Shown in pieces: positions 1 to 8,718 of a stretch of DNA of 28,580 nt (position 1 is the first letter of the stretch; each line of letters opens with the position of its first letter). A program made the translations under genes and the position numbers. The stretch spans positions 1-28,580 of the forward strand of contig CAZOTZ010000011.1 in assembly GCA_964582875.1 (NCBI GenBank). The letters are read 5' to 3'. Under the pieces are notes generated by a model. That model made no database searches, was not told the DNA's origin, and saw only the letters and a list, made by a program, of their open reading frames with translations. The stretch comes from JAADDV01 sp964582875 (lineage in GTDB: Bacteria; Aquificota; Aquificia; Aquificales; Hydrogenothermaceae).

Positions 1-17
1 TTAGTTTTTCTATCATT

Positions 18-608
18 TTAAATTGAGTATCTTTCTTCTTTCCAGGGGTCTCCAATAAGGTGGTATCCCCTCTGTTCCCAGAATCCAGGAAGGTTTTCTT
101 TCATAAACTCAATACCTGATACATGTTTTGCACTTTTCCATGAGTAAAGCTTAGGAACTATAAGCCTTAGAGGAAAGCCATGGTCTTCAGGAAGAGGTTT
201 ATCAAAAAGTTTATATGCAAAGATAACATCTTCATCAAAGAAGTATTCTAAAGGAACATTTGTTGTGTATCCATCTAAGGAATGTATCATAACTGCTTTT
301 GCTGTTTCTTTTATATTAACAAGCTTTTTTATTTCATTTACATGGAAACCTATCCATTCAACATCAGCAACACTCCACCTTGTAACACAATGAAAGTCTG
401 CTATAAGTTTTACCTTTTCTAAATCAAGTATATCTTCCCAGGTTAGTACAACAGGTTCTTCCACTTCTCCAAATATCTTAAGTCTGTACTGGGAAAGGTC
501 TATATCAGGAGGGTCTGCAATTCCTAAAACGTGAAGTTTACTTGTCCAGTGTTGACCAGGGGGAAGTCTATCAGGTCTGTTATTTATTGGACTGATAATT
601 GTTTTCAT
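18..608 (-). CDS. Sulfite-oxidase-fold molybdopterin oxidoreductase
   Basis: This encodes about 196 aa of the oxidoreductase molybdopterin-binding (sulfite oxidase/YedY-like) domain. Such proteins hold a Mo-pterin through one cysteine and perform oxo-transfer. The Mo-ligand cysteine is C74 in DFHCVTRWS, and the C-terminal RGYHLIGDPWKEERY is typical of short stand-alone members. No signal peptide or Tat motif is seen, so it is probably cytoplasmic or exported by other means. There is no heme or dimerisation domain. I chose ATG at 608, whose A is shared with the TGA of the upstream Fur-family gene (TGATG); an in-frame TTG lies one codon upstream. The coupling suggests co-expression with the regulator. 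Family assignment is firm; the substrate is unknown. Confidence 0.88.
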   Translation of the reverse strand: MKTIISPINNRPDRLPPGQHWTSKLHVLGIADPPDIDLSQYRLKIFGEVEEPVVLTWEDILDLEKVKLIADFHCVTRWSVADVEWIGFHVNEIKKLVNIKETAKAVMIHSLDGYTTNVPLEYFFDEDVIFAYKLFDKPLPEDHGFPLRLIVPKLYSWKSAKHVSGIEFMKENLPGFWEQRGYHLIGDPWKEERYSI

Positions 609-1012
609 CAAGCATTCTCTCCATTACATTTATCACATATTCCAGTTAGTGTAATATCAAGACTGTTTACAGTAAATCCTTTTTTTTCAAGAAAACAGCT
701 AACATCAACATCTTTTTCTTCTATATCGTATATATGACCACACTTCTCACATTTAAAATGGTAGTGGTTATCTACCCTTCCGTCAAATCTACTCTGTTTT
801 CCATCATTCAGTTCAATAATAAGACCTTCTTCCTTTAATATTTTAAGATTTCTGTAAACTGTACCAAGGCTTATATTTGGGATTTCCTTTCTCGCCATTT
901 CATATATCCAGTCAGCTGTTGGATGTATGTCTGTAGATTTTAAAATATCTAAAATAATCCTTCTTTGATACGTATTCCTTCTTTTTATGTTATTTTCAGT
1001 ATTTTTACCCAT
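608..1012 (-). CDS. PerR-type Fur-family transcriptional regulator
   Basis: This is a 134-aa Fur-family repressor. An N-terminal winged helix (roughly residues 12-80) is followed by a metal-binding dimerisation domain. The structural zinc cysteines are C88/C91 (CEKC) and C126/C129 (CDKC). Residues equivalent to the PerR regulatory metal site are all present: H30 in HPTAD, D77 in RFD, H83 and H85 in HYH, and D96. This favours a peroxide-sensing PerR over a true Fur, but it is an inference from motif position. The start ATG is preceded by GAGGGG. The gene is translationally coupled to the downstream molybdoprotein and divergent from pyk, with a PerR-like box in the shared intergenic region. Confidence 0.9.
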   Translation of the reverse strand: MGKNTENNIKRRNTYQRRIILDILKSTDIHPTADWIYEMARKEIPNISLGTVYRNLKILKEEGLIIELNDGKQSRFDGRVDNHYHFKCEKCGHIYDIEEKDVDVSCFLEKKGFTVNSLDITLTGICDKCNGENA

Positions 1013-1085
1013 AAACTTACCCCTCAGGTTAAAAAACAGTTTTTAACTCAATAATAATCTTATTTTAAGTATAGTAGAATATATA

Positions 1086-1100
1086 TGATAATAATTATAA
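1086..1100. promoter_or_regulatory. Candidate PerR box upstream of perR-like gene and pyk
   Basis: TGATAATAATTATAA matches the Bacillus PerR consensus TTATAATNATTATAA at 13 of 14 defined positions. It lies 74 bp upstream of the Fur/PerR-like gene and just before the pyk ribosome binding site. The position fits autoregulation, control of pyk, or both. The region is AT-rich, so chance similarity cannot be excluded. Confidence 0.5.
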
Positions 1101-1105
1101 ATTTC

Positions 1106-1112
1106 AAGGAGA
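1106..1112 (+). promoter_or_regulatory. Ribosome binding site deciding the GTG start of pyk
   Basis: AAGGAGA sits 4 nt before GTG at 1117. The nearby ATG at 1115 is followed at once by TGA in its own frame, so GTG is the usable start and gives the conserved pyruvate kinase N-terminus MRKTKIVATLGPAS. Confidence 0.75.
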
Positions 1113-1116
1113 TAAT

Positions 1117-2547
1117 GTGAGGAAAACCAAAATAGTAGCAACACTGGGACCTGCATCCCAGGACGAAAAAACAATAGAAAAACTTATAGAAGCAGGAGTA
1201 AATGTATTCAGATTTAATTTTTCCCATGGAAATTATGAAATTCACAAAAAAAACTTAGAGAAGGTTAGAAAAATTTCAAAAAAAACAGGAAAAATAGTAG
1301 CTGTTTTACAGGATTTATCAGGTCCCAAAATAAGAATTGGGGAAGTTGAAGAACCTTTTTATCTCCACTATGGGGATGTTATTGAAGTAGTTAAACAGAA
1401 CGTAAAAGGAAACAGGGAAAGGGTATCCATAAACTATCCAGAGATATTAGACCAGCTTAAAGAAGGAGATAGACTGTACATTGCAGATGGAAGTATAAGA
1501 CTTGAAGTTATTGAAAAAACCGATAATGGTGTAAAGGCTAAAACAGTTGTAGGTGGTCTTGTTTCCTCAAGGAAAGGTGTTAACTTCCCAAATGTAAAAC
1601 TTGATATCCCTTCAATCACAGAAAAAGACAAAAAAGATATAAAGTTTGGCGTTGAAAACCAGTTTGATATTATAGCCCTTTCATTTGTAAAAAATGAGAA
1701 TGACGTTTTATATGCAAAAGAACTTATAAAGAAAGCAGGTGGTGATATACCTCTTTTTGCAAAGATAGAAAAACATGAAGCTGTTGAAAATATAGACAGT
1801 ATTATAGAAGTAGCTGACGGTATAATGGTTGCCAGGGGAGACCTTGGCGTTGAGATTGAAATGGAAAAAGTACCTGTAGTACAGAAAATGATAATAAAAA
1901 AATGTAATCAGGCTGGGAAACCTGTTATAACAGCAACACAGATGTTAACATCAATGGTTTCATCTCCAAGGCCAACAAGAGCAGAAGTTTCAGATGTTGC
2001 AAATGCTGTTTTAGACGGAACAGATGCTACAATGCTTTCAGATGAAACAACTGTTGGGAAATATCCTGTTGAAGCTGTTAAAGTAATGTCAAGAACAATA
2101 CAGGAAGCAGAAAAGATTTACAGATACTACAAAAGCTATAAAACAGAGGAAAAAACACCAACAGAAGCAGTTGCAGAATCTGCAACGATACTGTCTAAAA
2201 ATATAAATGCAAAAGCTATTGTTGCTTTTACAAAATCTGGAAGAACTGCGAGAAATGTATCAAAGTACAGACCAGAATGTGAAATCCTTGCAATAACCCA
2301 TGATGAGAAAACATTGAGAAGACTTTCTGTAGTATGGGGAGTAAAACCTTACATGGTTGTAAAAGCTGAAGAAAATACTGACATTATGCTTAAAGAGTTC
2401 GTTTTAAATGCTTACAAAAAAGAGTTTTCTGAAGAAGACAAACTTATAGCCCTTGTAGGATTTGTAGGAGGATTGACAGGCTCAACATCAATAATAAGAA
2501 TAATAAGAAAAGAAGACCTTAATCAGTTTTTAAAAGATGTTTTATAA
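1117..2547 (+). CDS. pyk: Pyruvate kinase
   Basis: This 476-aa protein has the normal length for bacterial pyruvate kinase, which transfers phosphate from phosphoenolpyruvate to ADP. Family motifs are present in order: KTKIVATLGPAS at the N-terminus, FRFNFSHG, the B domain (about residues 70-165), KIEKHEAVENI, the catalytic signature MVARGDLGVEIEMEKVP, and ITATQMLTSM...PTRAEVSDVANAVLDGTDA. The C-terminal allosteric domain (from about residue 345) is complete. The start is GTG. The ATG of the next gene lies inside the last codons of pyk (overlap 2537-2547), suggesting co-transcription with the secreted CAP protein. Confidence 0.97.
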   Translation: MRKTKIVATLGPASQDEKTIEKLIEAGVNVFRFNFSHGNYEIHKKNLEKVRKISKKTGKIVAVLQDLSGPKIRIGEVEEPFYLHYGDVIEVVKQNVKGNRERVSINYPEILDQLKEGDRLYIADGSIRLEVIEKTDNGVKAKTVVGGLVSSRKGVNFPNVKLDIPSITEKDKKDIKFGVENQFDIIALSFVKNENDVLYAKELIKKAGGDIPLFAKIEKHEAVENIDSIIEVADGIMVARGDLGVEIEMEKVPVVQKMIIKKCNQAGKPVITATQMLTSMVSSPRPTRAEVSDVANAVLDGTDATMLSDETTVGKYPVEAVKVMSRTIQEAEKIYRYYKSYKTEEKTPTEAVAESATILSKNINAKAIVAFTKSGRTARNVSKYRPECEILAITHDEKTLRRLSVVWGVKPYMVVKAEENTDIMLKEFVLNAYKKEFSEEDKLIALVGFVGGLTGSTSIIRIIRKEDLNQFLKDVL

Positions 2548-2814
2548 AACGCTAATAACAGTTTTACTCATTGTTTTTTTCGCAGCAGCAGGGGAAACCT
2601 GTCAAAAAACGTGTTCTAACTTCTCAGAAAAAGAAGTAAAGGCATGNNNNNNNNNNNNNNNNNNNNNNNNNNNNNNNNNNNNNNNNNNNNNNNNNNNNNN
2701 NNNNNNNNNNNNNNNNNNNNNNNNNNNNNNNNNNNNNNNNNNNNNNGAATGGAGTATGTTATTGTTTGTAAGTTCTCTCCCCCAGGAAATATATTAGGAG
2801 AACAACCTTTTTAA
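2537..2814 (+). CDS. Secreted CAP-domain (SCP/PR-1) protein, broken by an assembly gap
   Basis: The left part (2537-2646) begins with ATG inside the end of pyk and encodes a signal peptide (MFYKTLITVLLIVFFAAAG) and a Cys-containing mature start (TCQKTCSNFSEKEVKAC). After the 100-N gap, the frame that ends at TAA 2812-2814 reads YVIVCKFSPPGNILGEQPF. This matches the C-terminal CAP/CRISP signature (V-C-N-Y-S-P-P-G-N-x-x-G-x-x-P-Y). The two halves are in frame only if the true gap differs from 100 bp. A normal CAP domain would need roughly 300-400 bp of missing sequence. The role is unknown; bacterial CAP proteins are extracytoplasmic. That both halves belong to one gene is inference. Confidence 0.62.
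2647..2746. other. Assembly gap (100 N)
   Basis: Exactly 100 consecutive N, the usual placeholder for a gap of unknown length. Reading frames drawn through it are not meaningful. Confidence 0.95.
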
Positions 2815-4088
2815 TAACCGAGAATTCTTTCAAGTCTTTGTTTTGCGTCTTTTTCCCAGCCTCTATTTCCAGGTGATGCTTCAAGGGCTTTCCTGTAATA
2901 ATCTGCTGCTTTTTCCAGATAACCTAAAGCTTCATAATCTCTTCCAAGGTAGTAGTAAGTATCTGGAAACGAAGGAATTAACTTTTTGGCCTTTTCAAGA
3001 TAAGAGATACTTTTTCTGTATTTTTCAAGTTTAAAAAGGGTATAACCTGCTATTAAATGGGGAGAGAAGTACATATCATCAAGCTTTGCAGCCTTTTCAG
3101 CATCTAAAGCAGACTTTTTGTATTTATGTTCATCTGCATATATTAATGCCCTAAGTGTTAAAGCTGCATTGTTATCAGGGAACAGTTTTATAGACCTGTT
3201 TAAATAATCAAGGGCTTTCTTTTTATCTGGATTTTTATTTGAGAGAGCTTTCTTTGCCTTTTCATAAAAATCGTAAGATTTTTTCGTTTCTTCCAGCTTC
3301 TTTTTTATAATGTGAAACTGATTACTATCTTTTATTAAAGGTCTATTTAAATCAAGCTTTGATATTAACTGTTTAACATGCTGATACCTGTGTTCAGGTA
3401 AAGGGTGAGTTAAAAGCCATTCAGGTTCTTTAATCTTATTTAACTTTTCAAAAATCTTAAATGTCTCAAGAAGACCCCTTGGGTCATACCCTGCTTCATA
3501 AGAAAACCTTATTCCAAGCTCATCAGCCTGAGATTCCTGTTCTCTACTCCATTTTAAAGAAAGAAGCTGTGCTCCTATTTTTCCAAACTGCATCAAAATA
3601 TCACCGTACCTTGTCTGATAAGCAAAAATCCCTGCTATATTGAAAAGTATGTTCAATCCAACCATCTTTTCTAAAAACCTGGCATGATGCCTTGCATTAA
3701 CGTGTCCAAGTTCGTGGGCTAAAACACCGGCAAGCTGTGATTCATTCTCAAGGGTCAATAAAAGTCCCCTGTTAACAAATATAAAACCTCCAGGTAGAGC
3801 AAAAGCATTGATAACACCAGTGTTGACAACATAAAACTTATAGTTAAGTTTCCGGGGTGTTACTTTAGCTATTTTCTGACCTATTTTACTTACATAATTC
3901 TGAACTTCTTTGTCTGGATATCTACCATCATTCTCTTCTATTGCAAGGGGAACGTACATCTTACCAATTTTTATCTCTTTTTCAGGGGGAAGAAGGGTGT
4001 AAACCTGTTTTCCTGTTAGAGGGTCATACGTCTTTGTACATGAGACAAAAAACAAAACAGAAAAGATAAAAAAGAAAACTTTCTTCAT
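2811..4088 (-). CDS. M48 metalloprotease with TPR repeats, lipoprotein (BepA-like)
   Basis: This 425-aa predicted lipoprotein has a short signal peptide with a lipobox ending at C17 (LFFVSC). The M48 peptidase domain (about residues 40-250) contains the zinc motif HELGH (125-129) and the third ligand E185 in ESQAD. The C-terminal half (about 265-420) is TPR repeats such as YYYLGRDYEALGYLEKAADYY. This architecture matches BepA/YfgC, periplasmic proteases for outer-membrane protein assembly quality control. It is the last gene of a minus-strand operon behind a YjbH-like barrel and an SLBB export protein, so surface-polysaccharide or barrel assembly is a likely role. Its TAA overlaps the TAA of the convergent CAP gene in a TTAA palindrome. 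Confidence 0.9.
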   Translation of the reverse strand: MKKVFFFIFSVLFFVSCTKTYDPLTGKQVYTLLPPEKEIKIGKMYVPLAIEENDGRYPDKEVQNYVSKIGQKIAKVTPRKLNYKFYVVNTGVINAFALPGGFIFVNRGLLLTLENESQLAGVLAHELGHVNARHHARFLEKMVGLNILFNIAGIFAYQTRYGDILMQFGKIGAQLLSLKWSREQESQADELGIRFSYEAGYDPRGLLETFKIFEKLNKIKEPEWLLTHPLPEHRYQHVKQLISKLDLNRPLIKDSNQFHIIKKKLEETKKSYDFYEKAKKALSNKNPDKKKALDYLNRSIKLFPDNNAALTLRALIYADEHKYKKSALDAEKAAKLDDMYFSPHLIAGYTLFKLEKYRKSISYLEKAKKLIPSFPDTYYYLGRDYEALGYLEKAADYYRKALEASPGNRGWEKDAKQRLERILGY

Positions 4089-4099
4089 AGCATGCCCTA

Positions 4100-6161
4100 T
4101 CAGTACCAGTTATTCATAATATAAGAAGGTGTGTATTTATATATTCTATCTATAGAAGTTCCCCTTTCAACAAGCTGCCCTATATCTCTGTTAAAGATAG
4201 AAACAGCGATAATTCCCCTTTCTGGAGTATCTGTAAACCTGAACATTCTAAATGGAATTATAACGAAAAACCCATACTCTTTTTTACTTAAGTTCCAGTG
4301 GTTTTTAAACCCTTCTGCATTGGAATATGTATACCATGCCCCAACTTCAAACCCTTTGAAACTTCTACTAAATGTAAGCCTTACCCCTTTATCACCACCA
4401 AGAAATCTCGCAAATGTAAGTATAGCTTTTGCATTAAACACAGGTATGTAAGTGTAAAAGTCTATAAAGGCATCTTTAAAGGTTTTATCTTTATACGTTA
4501 ACTGGAATGTTTTCCTTGGATGTCTTTTTTTTGCTATATCCCCTCCTAATGTAATGGCAAAATTTCCATTTCCAAAAACATAAGAGATATCCCCACCTAT
4601 TCCTGCATACATAGGCTCAAGAAAACCAGCCTGAAGATTAAAAAACTGGTTTTTGAAAAATGAATCAAAGTAATAAAGTTTTAAAACTGATATGTAAGGG
4701 TTCATATTATTGAAAAAGTAAACAAAATCACTTCTTATTGGTATTTTTTCATAAGGTTTTGAATTAAGTTTTCTACTTCTGTAAAAAGGAATATCTAAGC
4801 TTGCAAAAAATTGCAAACTCTTTGTAAAGTTAAAATTAAAGGGAAACTGGAACTTAAGTTTATAAGCAAAATAACCACTTTTGTCCGCTATTTTTGTATC
4901 CATTTTAAGGTTATATCCCCAGGAGTAACGCCTTGTATAGATAGGATAAACCCTTTCTCTCGGATACTTTATACCACCAAGGGAAAAATTTTTTATGTCT
5001 AAAAAGCTTCTATCAATGTATTCGTGTAAGATATCTTTAATACTCGCTGTATAGGAAACAACAGGAAAGTACCCTGATTTCAGAATAACTTTTACTTGTT
5101 TTATTTTCCTATCTTCAGGAGGGTAATCTTTTAAAAGACGGAAAATTTTAACTAAAGCTTTTGCATTTGAAAGATAACCTCTATTTTCAAGGTCTATACA
5201 CAGACAGTTTCCTTTTTTATAAACAGAGATATTTCTGAAACCTATTTTATAAAGACCATATGAAATAAAATCTTCATAAGAAAGGTTGTATTTCTTTATA
5301 AATGCTTCAGCTCCTTCCTTTAAAACAAACCTTCTATCTATATGGGGAAGCCATGGTTCACCAAGTTTCATATTAAAAGAAACATTAAAACCAAAGGCAT
5401 CACCGTACTGGTAGGAAAGGACTGTCTGGAACCATTTACTCAGGTTCAATTTAAGACCAAAATTGTACTTTGATTTTTTCTTAGGAAAACCTTTTCTTAT
5501 TTTTTTCATTGTAGATTTTCCAAGGTGGTAATGCCTCTTTAAAACGTTTATTTCATAATTAAAATCTATTGGACTGTACTCCCATAAAAACGATAGTCTT
5601 GGATGAACAAAAAGCTCACCTCCTGCAAAAAAACCATCAAGTCTGTCTTTACCATACCCTACAGTAATATCCATAGGAATTATATAAGGGTTGTATTTAG
5701 AAAGTGCTATAAACTCACTTTTGAAAAGAGAAGTTCCTAAAAAATCTAAAGCTCCTACAGCTACAGCAGGTAAATACTTACCTTCTTTCATCAGTAAGAA
5801 CTTAAAATGGGGAGATTGGTCTTTATAAGAACCAAAAGCCCTTGAAAATGTAGGTTCTGTAAGCCTTACATCAACTTTATATATATCTGTAATTCTCAAA
5901 CCTGCTTCTAACCTTGGAAGAAGCCCCACTGTTGCATAATAGAAAACAAAAGGTTTTATCTGGGTATAACCTAATCTAAAATGCCCGTCCTGGAGAATTC
6001 TTGCAGTTGGAAGTTCTAAAAGTCCTATTAACCCCATATTAGAAGCTGTTTCAATAAGAGGAAGGTCTGTTCTCCAGGCGTTTGCAAAGGGGTTATACTC
6101 CTTCGCAGCTGCCATAGAAACAAAAGCTAAGAAAGCCAAAAACAGATTTACAAACCTGTTC
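4100..6161 (-). CDS. YjbH/GfcD-like outer-membrane polysaccharide protein
   Basis: About 687 aa with a signal peptide (to about residue 20, SMAAA) and many alternating hydrophobic strands ending in aromatics. The N-terminal segment GLIGLLELPTARILQDGHF, followed by LGYTQIKPFVFYYATVGLLP, matches the YjbH (DUF940) domain, which typically reads G-x-x-G-L-L-E-x-P-T-A-R. YjbH/GfcD proteins are outer-membrane beta-barrels of exopolysaccharide or group 4 capsule systems. The ATG overlaps the stop of the upstream SLBB gene by one base (TAATG at 6161-6165; the ATG spans 6163-6161), and the M48 gene follows 11 bp later. No polymerase or tyrosine kinase is nearby. Family is fairly sure; the exported polymer is unknown. 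Confidence 0.8.
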
Positions 6162-6162
6162 A

Positions 6163-8652
6163 TTATAACCTCTTAGCAAGAACAGCAGTAGATATAGACT
6201 GGAATATTATCTGTGTTATATCCCTGAGTAGAGGTCTCCACATTATAGGTACTTTCATCTTTGTAGGAACAACGATAGCATCCCCTTGTTCAGGTTTGTA
6301 CTTAAGGAAAGAGTTGTACTTAACAAATAGGAAGTTTACAGAGGCAAACTGCTTTTTAGATAACACTCTACCGTTGGCTTTTATTATGTATAAATCATTA
6401 ACATCAGCATTATCTTTGAGACCTCCAACAAGCTTTAAATAATCTTCTACAGTAAAGTTCTTCCTGTACGGTAAAGATATCTGGTTATAAACCCCACCTA
6501 AAACAAGAACATAGTTAGGTTTACTTGGAATGTAGATATAATCCCCATCTGAAAGCTCTATATTTTCAGGGGAATTTTTTAAAGCTTCAAGGGATAATGG
6601 AACATCTAAAGCTATTCTTCCAAGTCCCATTTTAGCTTTTTGTTTCAAAATCGCAAGAAGCCTTTTCTGTTTTTTTATTGTCATTTCAAGAACTTTTTGC
6701 TCCTGGGCTGTTGCACCTACAGCTGAAATACCTTCTTCAGATTTTGATAAACTCTCTTCTAAAGCAAGCATTGTTATGTTAAGCTGTTCTTCCTGAAGCT
6801 TTTTTGCACTTTTTCTTATAAAAATCATTCCTTTAGGATAGGCATCTTTTGTATAACCACCTGCCATTTTTAAAACATCGTAAAGTCTCATACCAGGTTT
6901 GTACTTGTAAATACCAGGTCTTTTAACTTCCCCAAGAACAGTTATGGTTTTATCCTTTTCTGTATCTTCTGTAACCTTTAGGAGAACTTTGTCCCCGGGT
7001 TCAAGTTCTATATTGGCTTTTTCATCTCCTTTTATAAGGAGGTCATAAAGATAAACTGTTCTTTCAAAGGAAGGTTCCTTCTGCTCGTTATCAGAAGAAA
7101 AGTTTTCAATTTTTTCCTCTTTACGTAGAACCGTTTTACTTTCTTCTTCTTCTTCTGTAGAAGTCTTTTTCTGTCTGTATATTTCAGCTTTTAGTTTTCG
7201 TGGTTCTATACTTAAATCTACATTTCTTATAACATCAAGAAGCTTTATACCTTTGTAGTATGGAACAACAACAGGGTTTTTTATAATTCCTGATACAATA
7301 ATAGGTTTGTATATCCAGTCTGGATAGAAGGAAACAACATCTTGATTTTTTAGTTTTATATCTTTTATTCCATTAAGTATTTCCAGAGGAACAAAGTTTA
7401 TAACCTGATAGGTATTAGTATTTTCTATTTTTCTTATTATCTCACCGTAGTATAGATTTGTATCTGGAAGTATTCCTGCTTTAGATATCAAATCTTTAAG
7501 AGTTTTTACTTCTTCTACTGAATAAACACCAGGATATTTTATATGTCCTTTAACTTCTACCTTTTTATCAACAAAATTATTAAGTTCTTCTATGTAAACA
7601 AGGTCTCCGTTTTTTATGTTAAAGCTATTGACATGGGAGATATCTGTATCTTCTACAATATATCTGTCGTTTGATATTCTGTTGATTTTTATCCCAACCT
7701 TATTAACAGAAGGTAGTATTCCACCGGCTAAGGATATAATATCTTTTAGTGTTTTTTCATTTTTTAACTCGTATATACCTTCCCTTTTTACAGAACCGTA
7801 TATAGCAACTGTTTTTCCTATTGGAGATACATAGATACTATCTCCTTCCTTTACTTTAACATCAACAGGAATACCTTTAACAAAAAGGTCATACAAATCT
7901 ATATGGTATTTTTTTACTTTTTTGCCTAATTTTCTTGATAGAATAATATTCCTTAAACTTCCGTTTTTAGCTACTCCTCCAGAAAGGACAAGTACGTCAA
8001 GGATTGTGGCGTTGCCTTTTACCATAACAACACCAGGATTTTTAACAAAACCTGAAACATAGACAGGATATTCCCTTAGTTTTCCCAGTGTTACATCTAC
8101 TTCAAATCTTTTAAACTTCTTACTTAAAGATTTTCTTAAAATCTTTTTTATACTTTTTACATCAAGTCCCCATACATAAAAGACCCCAAGATTTGGTATG
8201 TAAATCTTTCCATCTTTATCCACTTCAAAAGAGTAAAAACCTTTAAGGTTCAAAACATCAACTGGGTCTCCCCANNNNNNNNNNNNNNNNNNNNNNNNNN
8301 NNNNNNNNNNNNNNNNNNNNNNNNNNNNNNNNNNNNNNNNNNNNNNNNNNNNNNNNNNNNNNNNNNNNNNNNNNTGTTTTAAAGATATCTCTTTTTCATT
8401 TTCTTTTTTTAGAATAGTTAAAAGCCTTTCTTTAAAAATTCTTTCAATCTTTGATTCTTTTTCTTTTTTCTTTTCTTCTGTCTTTACAACAACTTTTCCT
8501 TTTTCTTTTTTATAAGGTTTCTGCTTTATCTGTTCATTATCAGTTTGATAGATGTAAAAATCCCTGTACCTGTCTTTTTCATTCTCCATGGAGAAAGACT
8601 GTATTGAAAAAAACAAAACAAAAGCGGAAAAGAAAACAAAAGCTTTTTTCAT
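6163..8652 (-). CDS. Multi-SLBB polysaccharide export protein (Wza-like), interrupted by a gap
   Basis: This is a large periplasmic/outer-membrane polysaccharide export protein. Its signal peptide (MKKAFVFFSAFVLFFSIQ) has no lipobox, unlike Wza. A charged Lys/Glu-rich linker (about residues 23-92) leads into the gap. Just after the gap comes the poly-export domain (WGDPVDVLNL, DGKIYIPNLGVFYVWGL). At least six SLBB-type repeats follow, recognisable as VSGFVKNPGV, IYGSVKREGIY, VKGHIKYPGVY, VSGIIKNPVVV, VLGEVKRPGIY and VLGGVYNQISL. The C-terminal segment RDITQIIFQSISTAVLAKRL resembles the helix that builds the Wza outer-membrane pore. The 829-aa length assumes a 100-bp gap, which is artificial. 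The start follows AGAGG and lies beside the predicted replication origin. Confidence 0.87.
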   Translation of the reverse strand: MKKAFVFFSAFVLFFSIQSFSMENEKDRYRDFYIYQTDNEQIKQKPYKKEKGKVVVKTEEKKKEKESKIERIFKERLLTILKKENEKEISLKXXXXXXXXXXXXXXXXXXXXXXXXXXXXXXXXXXWGDPVDVLNLKGFYSFEVDKDGKIYIPNLGVFYVWGLDVKSIKKILRKSLSKKFKRFEVDVTLGKLREYPVYVSGFVKNPGVVMVKGNATILDVLVLSGGVAKNGSLRNIILSRKLGKKVKKYHIDLYDLFVKGIPVDVKVKEGDSIYVSPIGKTVAIYGSVKREGIYELKNEKTLKDIISLAGGILPSVNKVGIKINRISNDRYIVEDTDISHVNSFNIKNGDLVYIEELNNFVDKKVEVKGHIKYPGVYSVEEVKTLKDLISKAGILPDTNLYYGEIIRKIENTNTYQVINFVPLEILNGIKDIKLKNQDVVSFYPDWIYKPIIVSGIIKNPVVVPYYKGIKLLDVIRNVDLSIEPRKLKAEIYRQKKTSTEEEEESKTVLRKEEKIENFSSDNEQKEPSFERTVYLYDLLIKGDEKANIELEPGDKVLLKVTEDTEKDKTITVLGEVKRPGIYKYKPGMRLYDVLKMAGGYTKDAYPKGMIFIRKSAKKLQEEQLNITMLALEESLSKSEEGISAVGATAQEQKVLEMTIKKQKRLLAILKQKAKMGLGRIALDVPLSLEALKNSPENIELSDGDYIYIPSKPNYVLVLGGVYNQISLPYRKNFTVEDYLKLVGGLKDNADVNDLYIIKANGRVLSKKQFASVNFLFVKYNSFLKYKPEQGDAIVVPTKMKVPIMWRPLLRDITQIIFQSISTAVLAKRL
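8275..8374. other. Assembly gap (100 N)
   Basis: Exactly 100 N inside the SLBB export gene. It hides the start of the poly-export domain, including the expected GPGD-like motif. The true length is unknown. Confidence 0.95.
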
Positions 8653-8716
8653 TTAAAAACCTCTTTTTATTTTTACTTTTTTATTTATTTTATCAAATAC
8701 ATAATAATAATAATAG
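8653..8716. promoter_or_regulatory. AT-rich tract with DnaA-trio-like repeat (candidate unwinding element)
   Basis: From 8653 to 8715 the plus strand contains no G and only six C. At 8702-8716 it reads TAA-TAA-TAA-TAA-TAG, two bases before the first DnaA box at 8719. Read 3' to 5' away from the box this is GAT-AAT-AAT-AAT-AAT, the DnaA-trio pattern known from Bacillus-type origins. The upstream region of the SLBB export gene also lies here. Assignment as the unwinding element is inference. Confidence 0.65.
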
Positions 8717-8718
8717 GT

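Noticed and set aside
1..16. Possible start of another minus-strand gene (ATG at 16, reading MIEKL)
   Set aside because: Only five codons are visible and the nearest SD-like purine run is too far away, so it cannot be supported.
1051..1065. Second PerR-like palindrome upstream of the regulator gene
   Set aside because: It matches only about 8 of 14 consensus positions, expected by chance in AT-rich DNA.
2647..2797. Continuous plus-strand frame through the N gap ending in EWSMLLFVSSLPQEIY
   Set aside because: It depends on the placeholder length of 100 N; the other frame gives a CAP signature.
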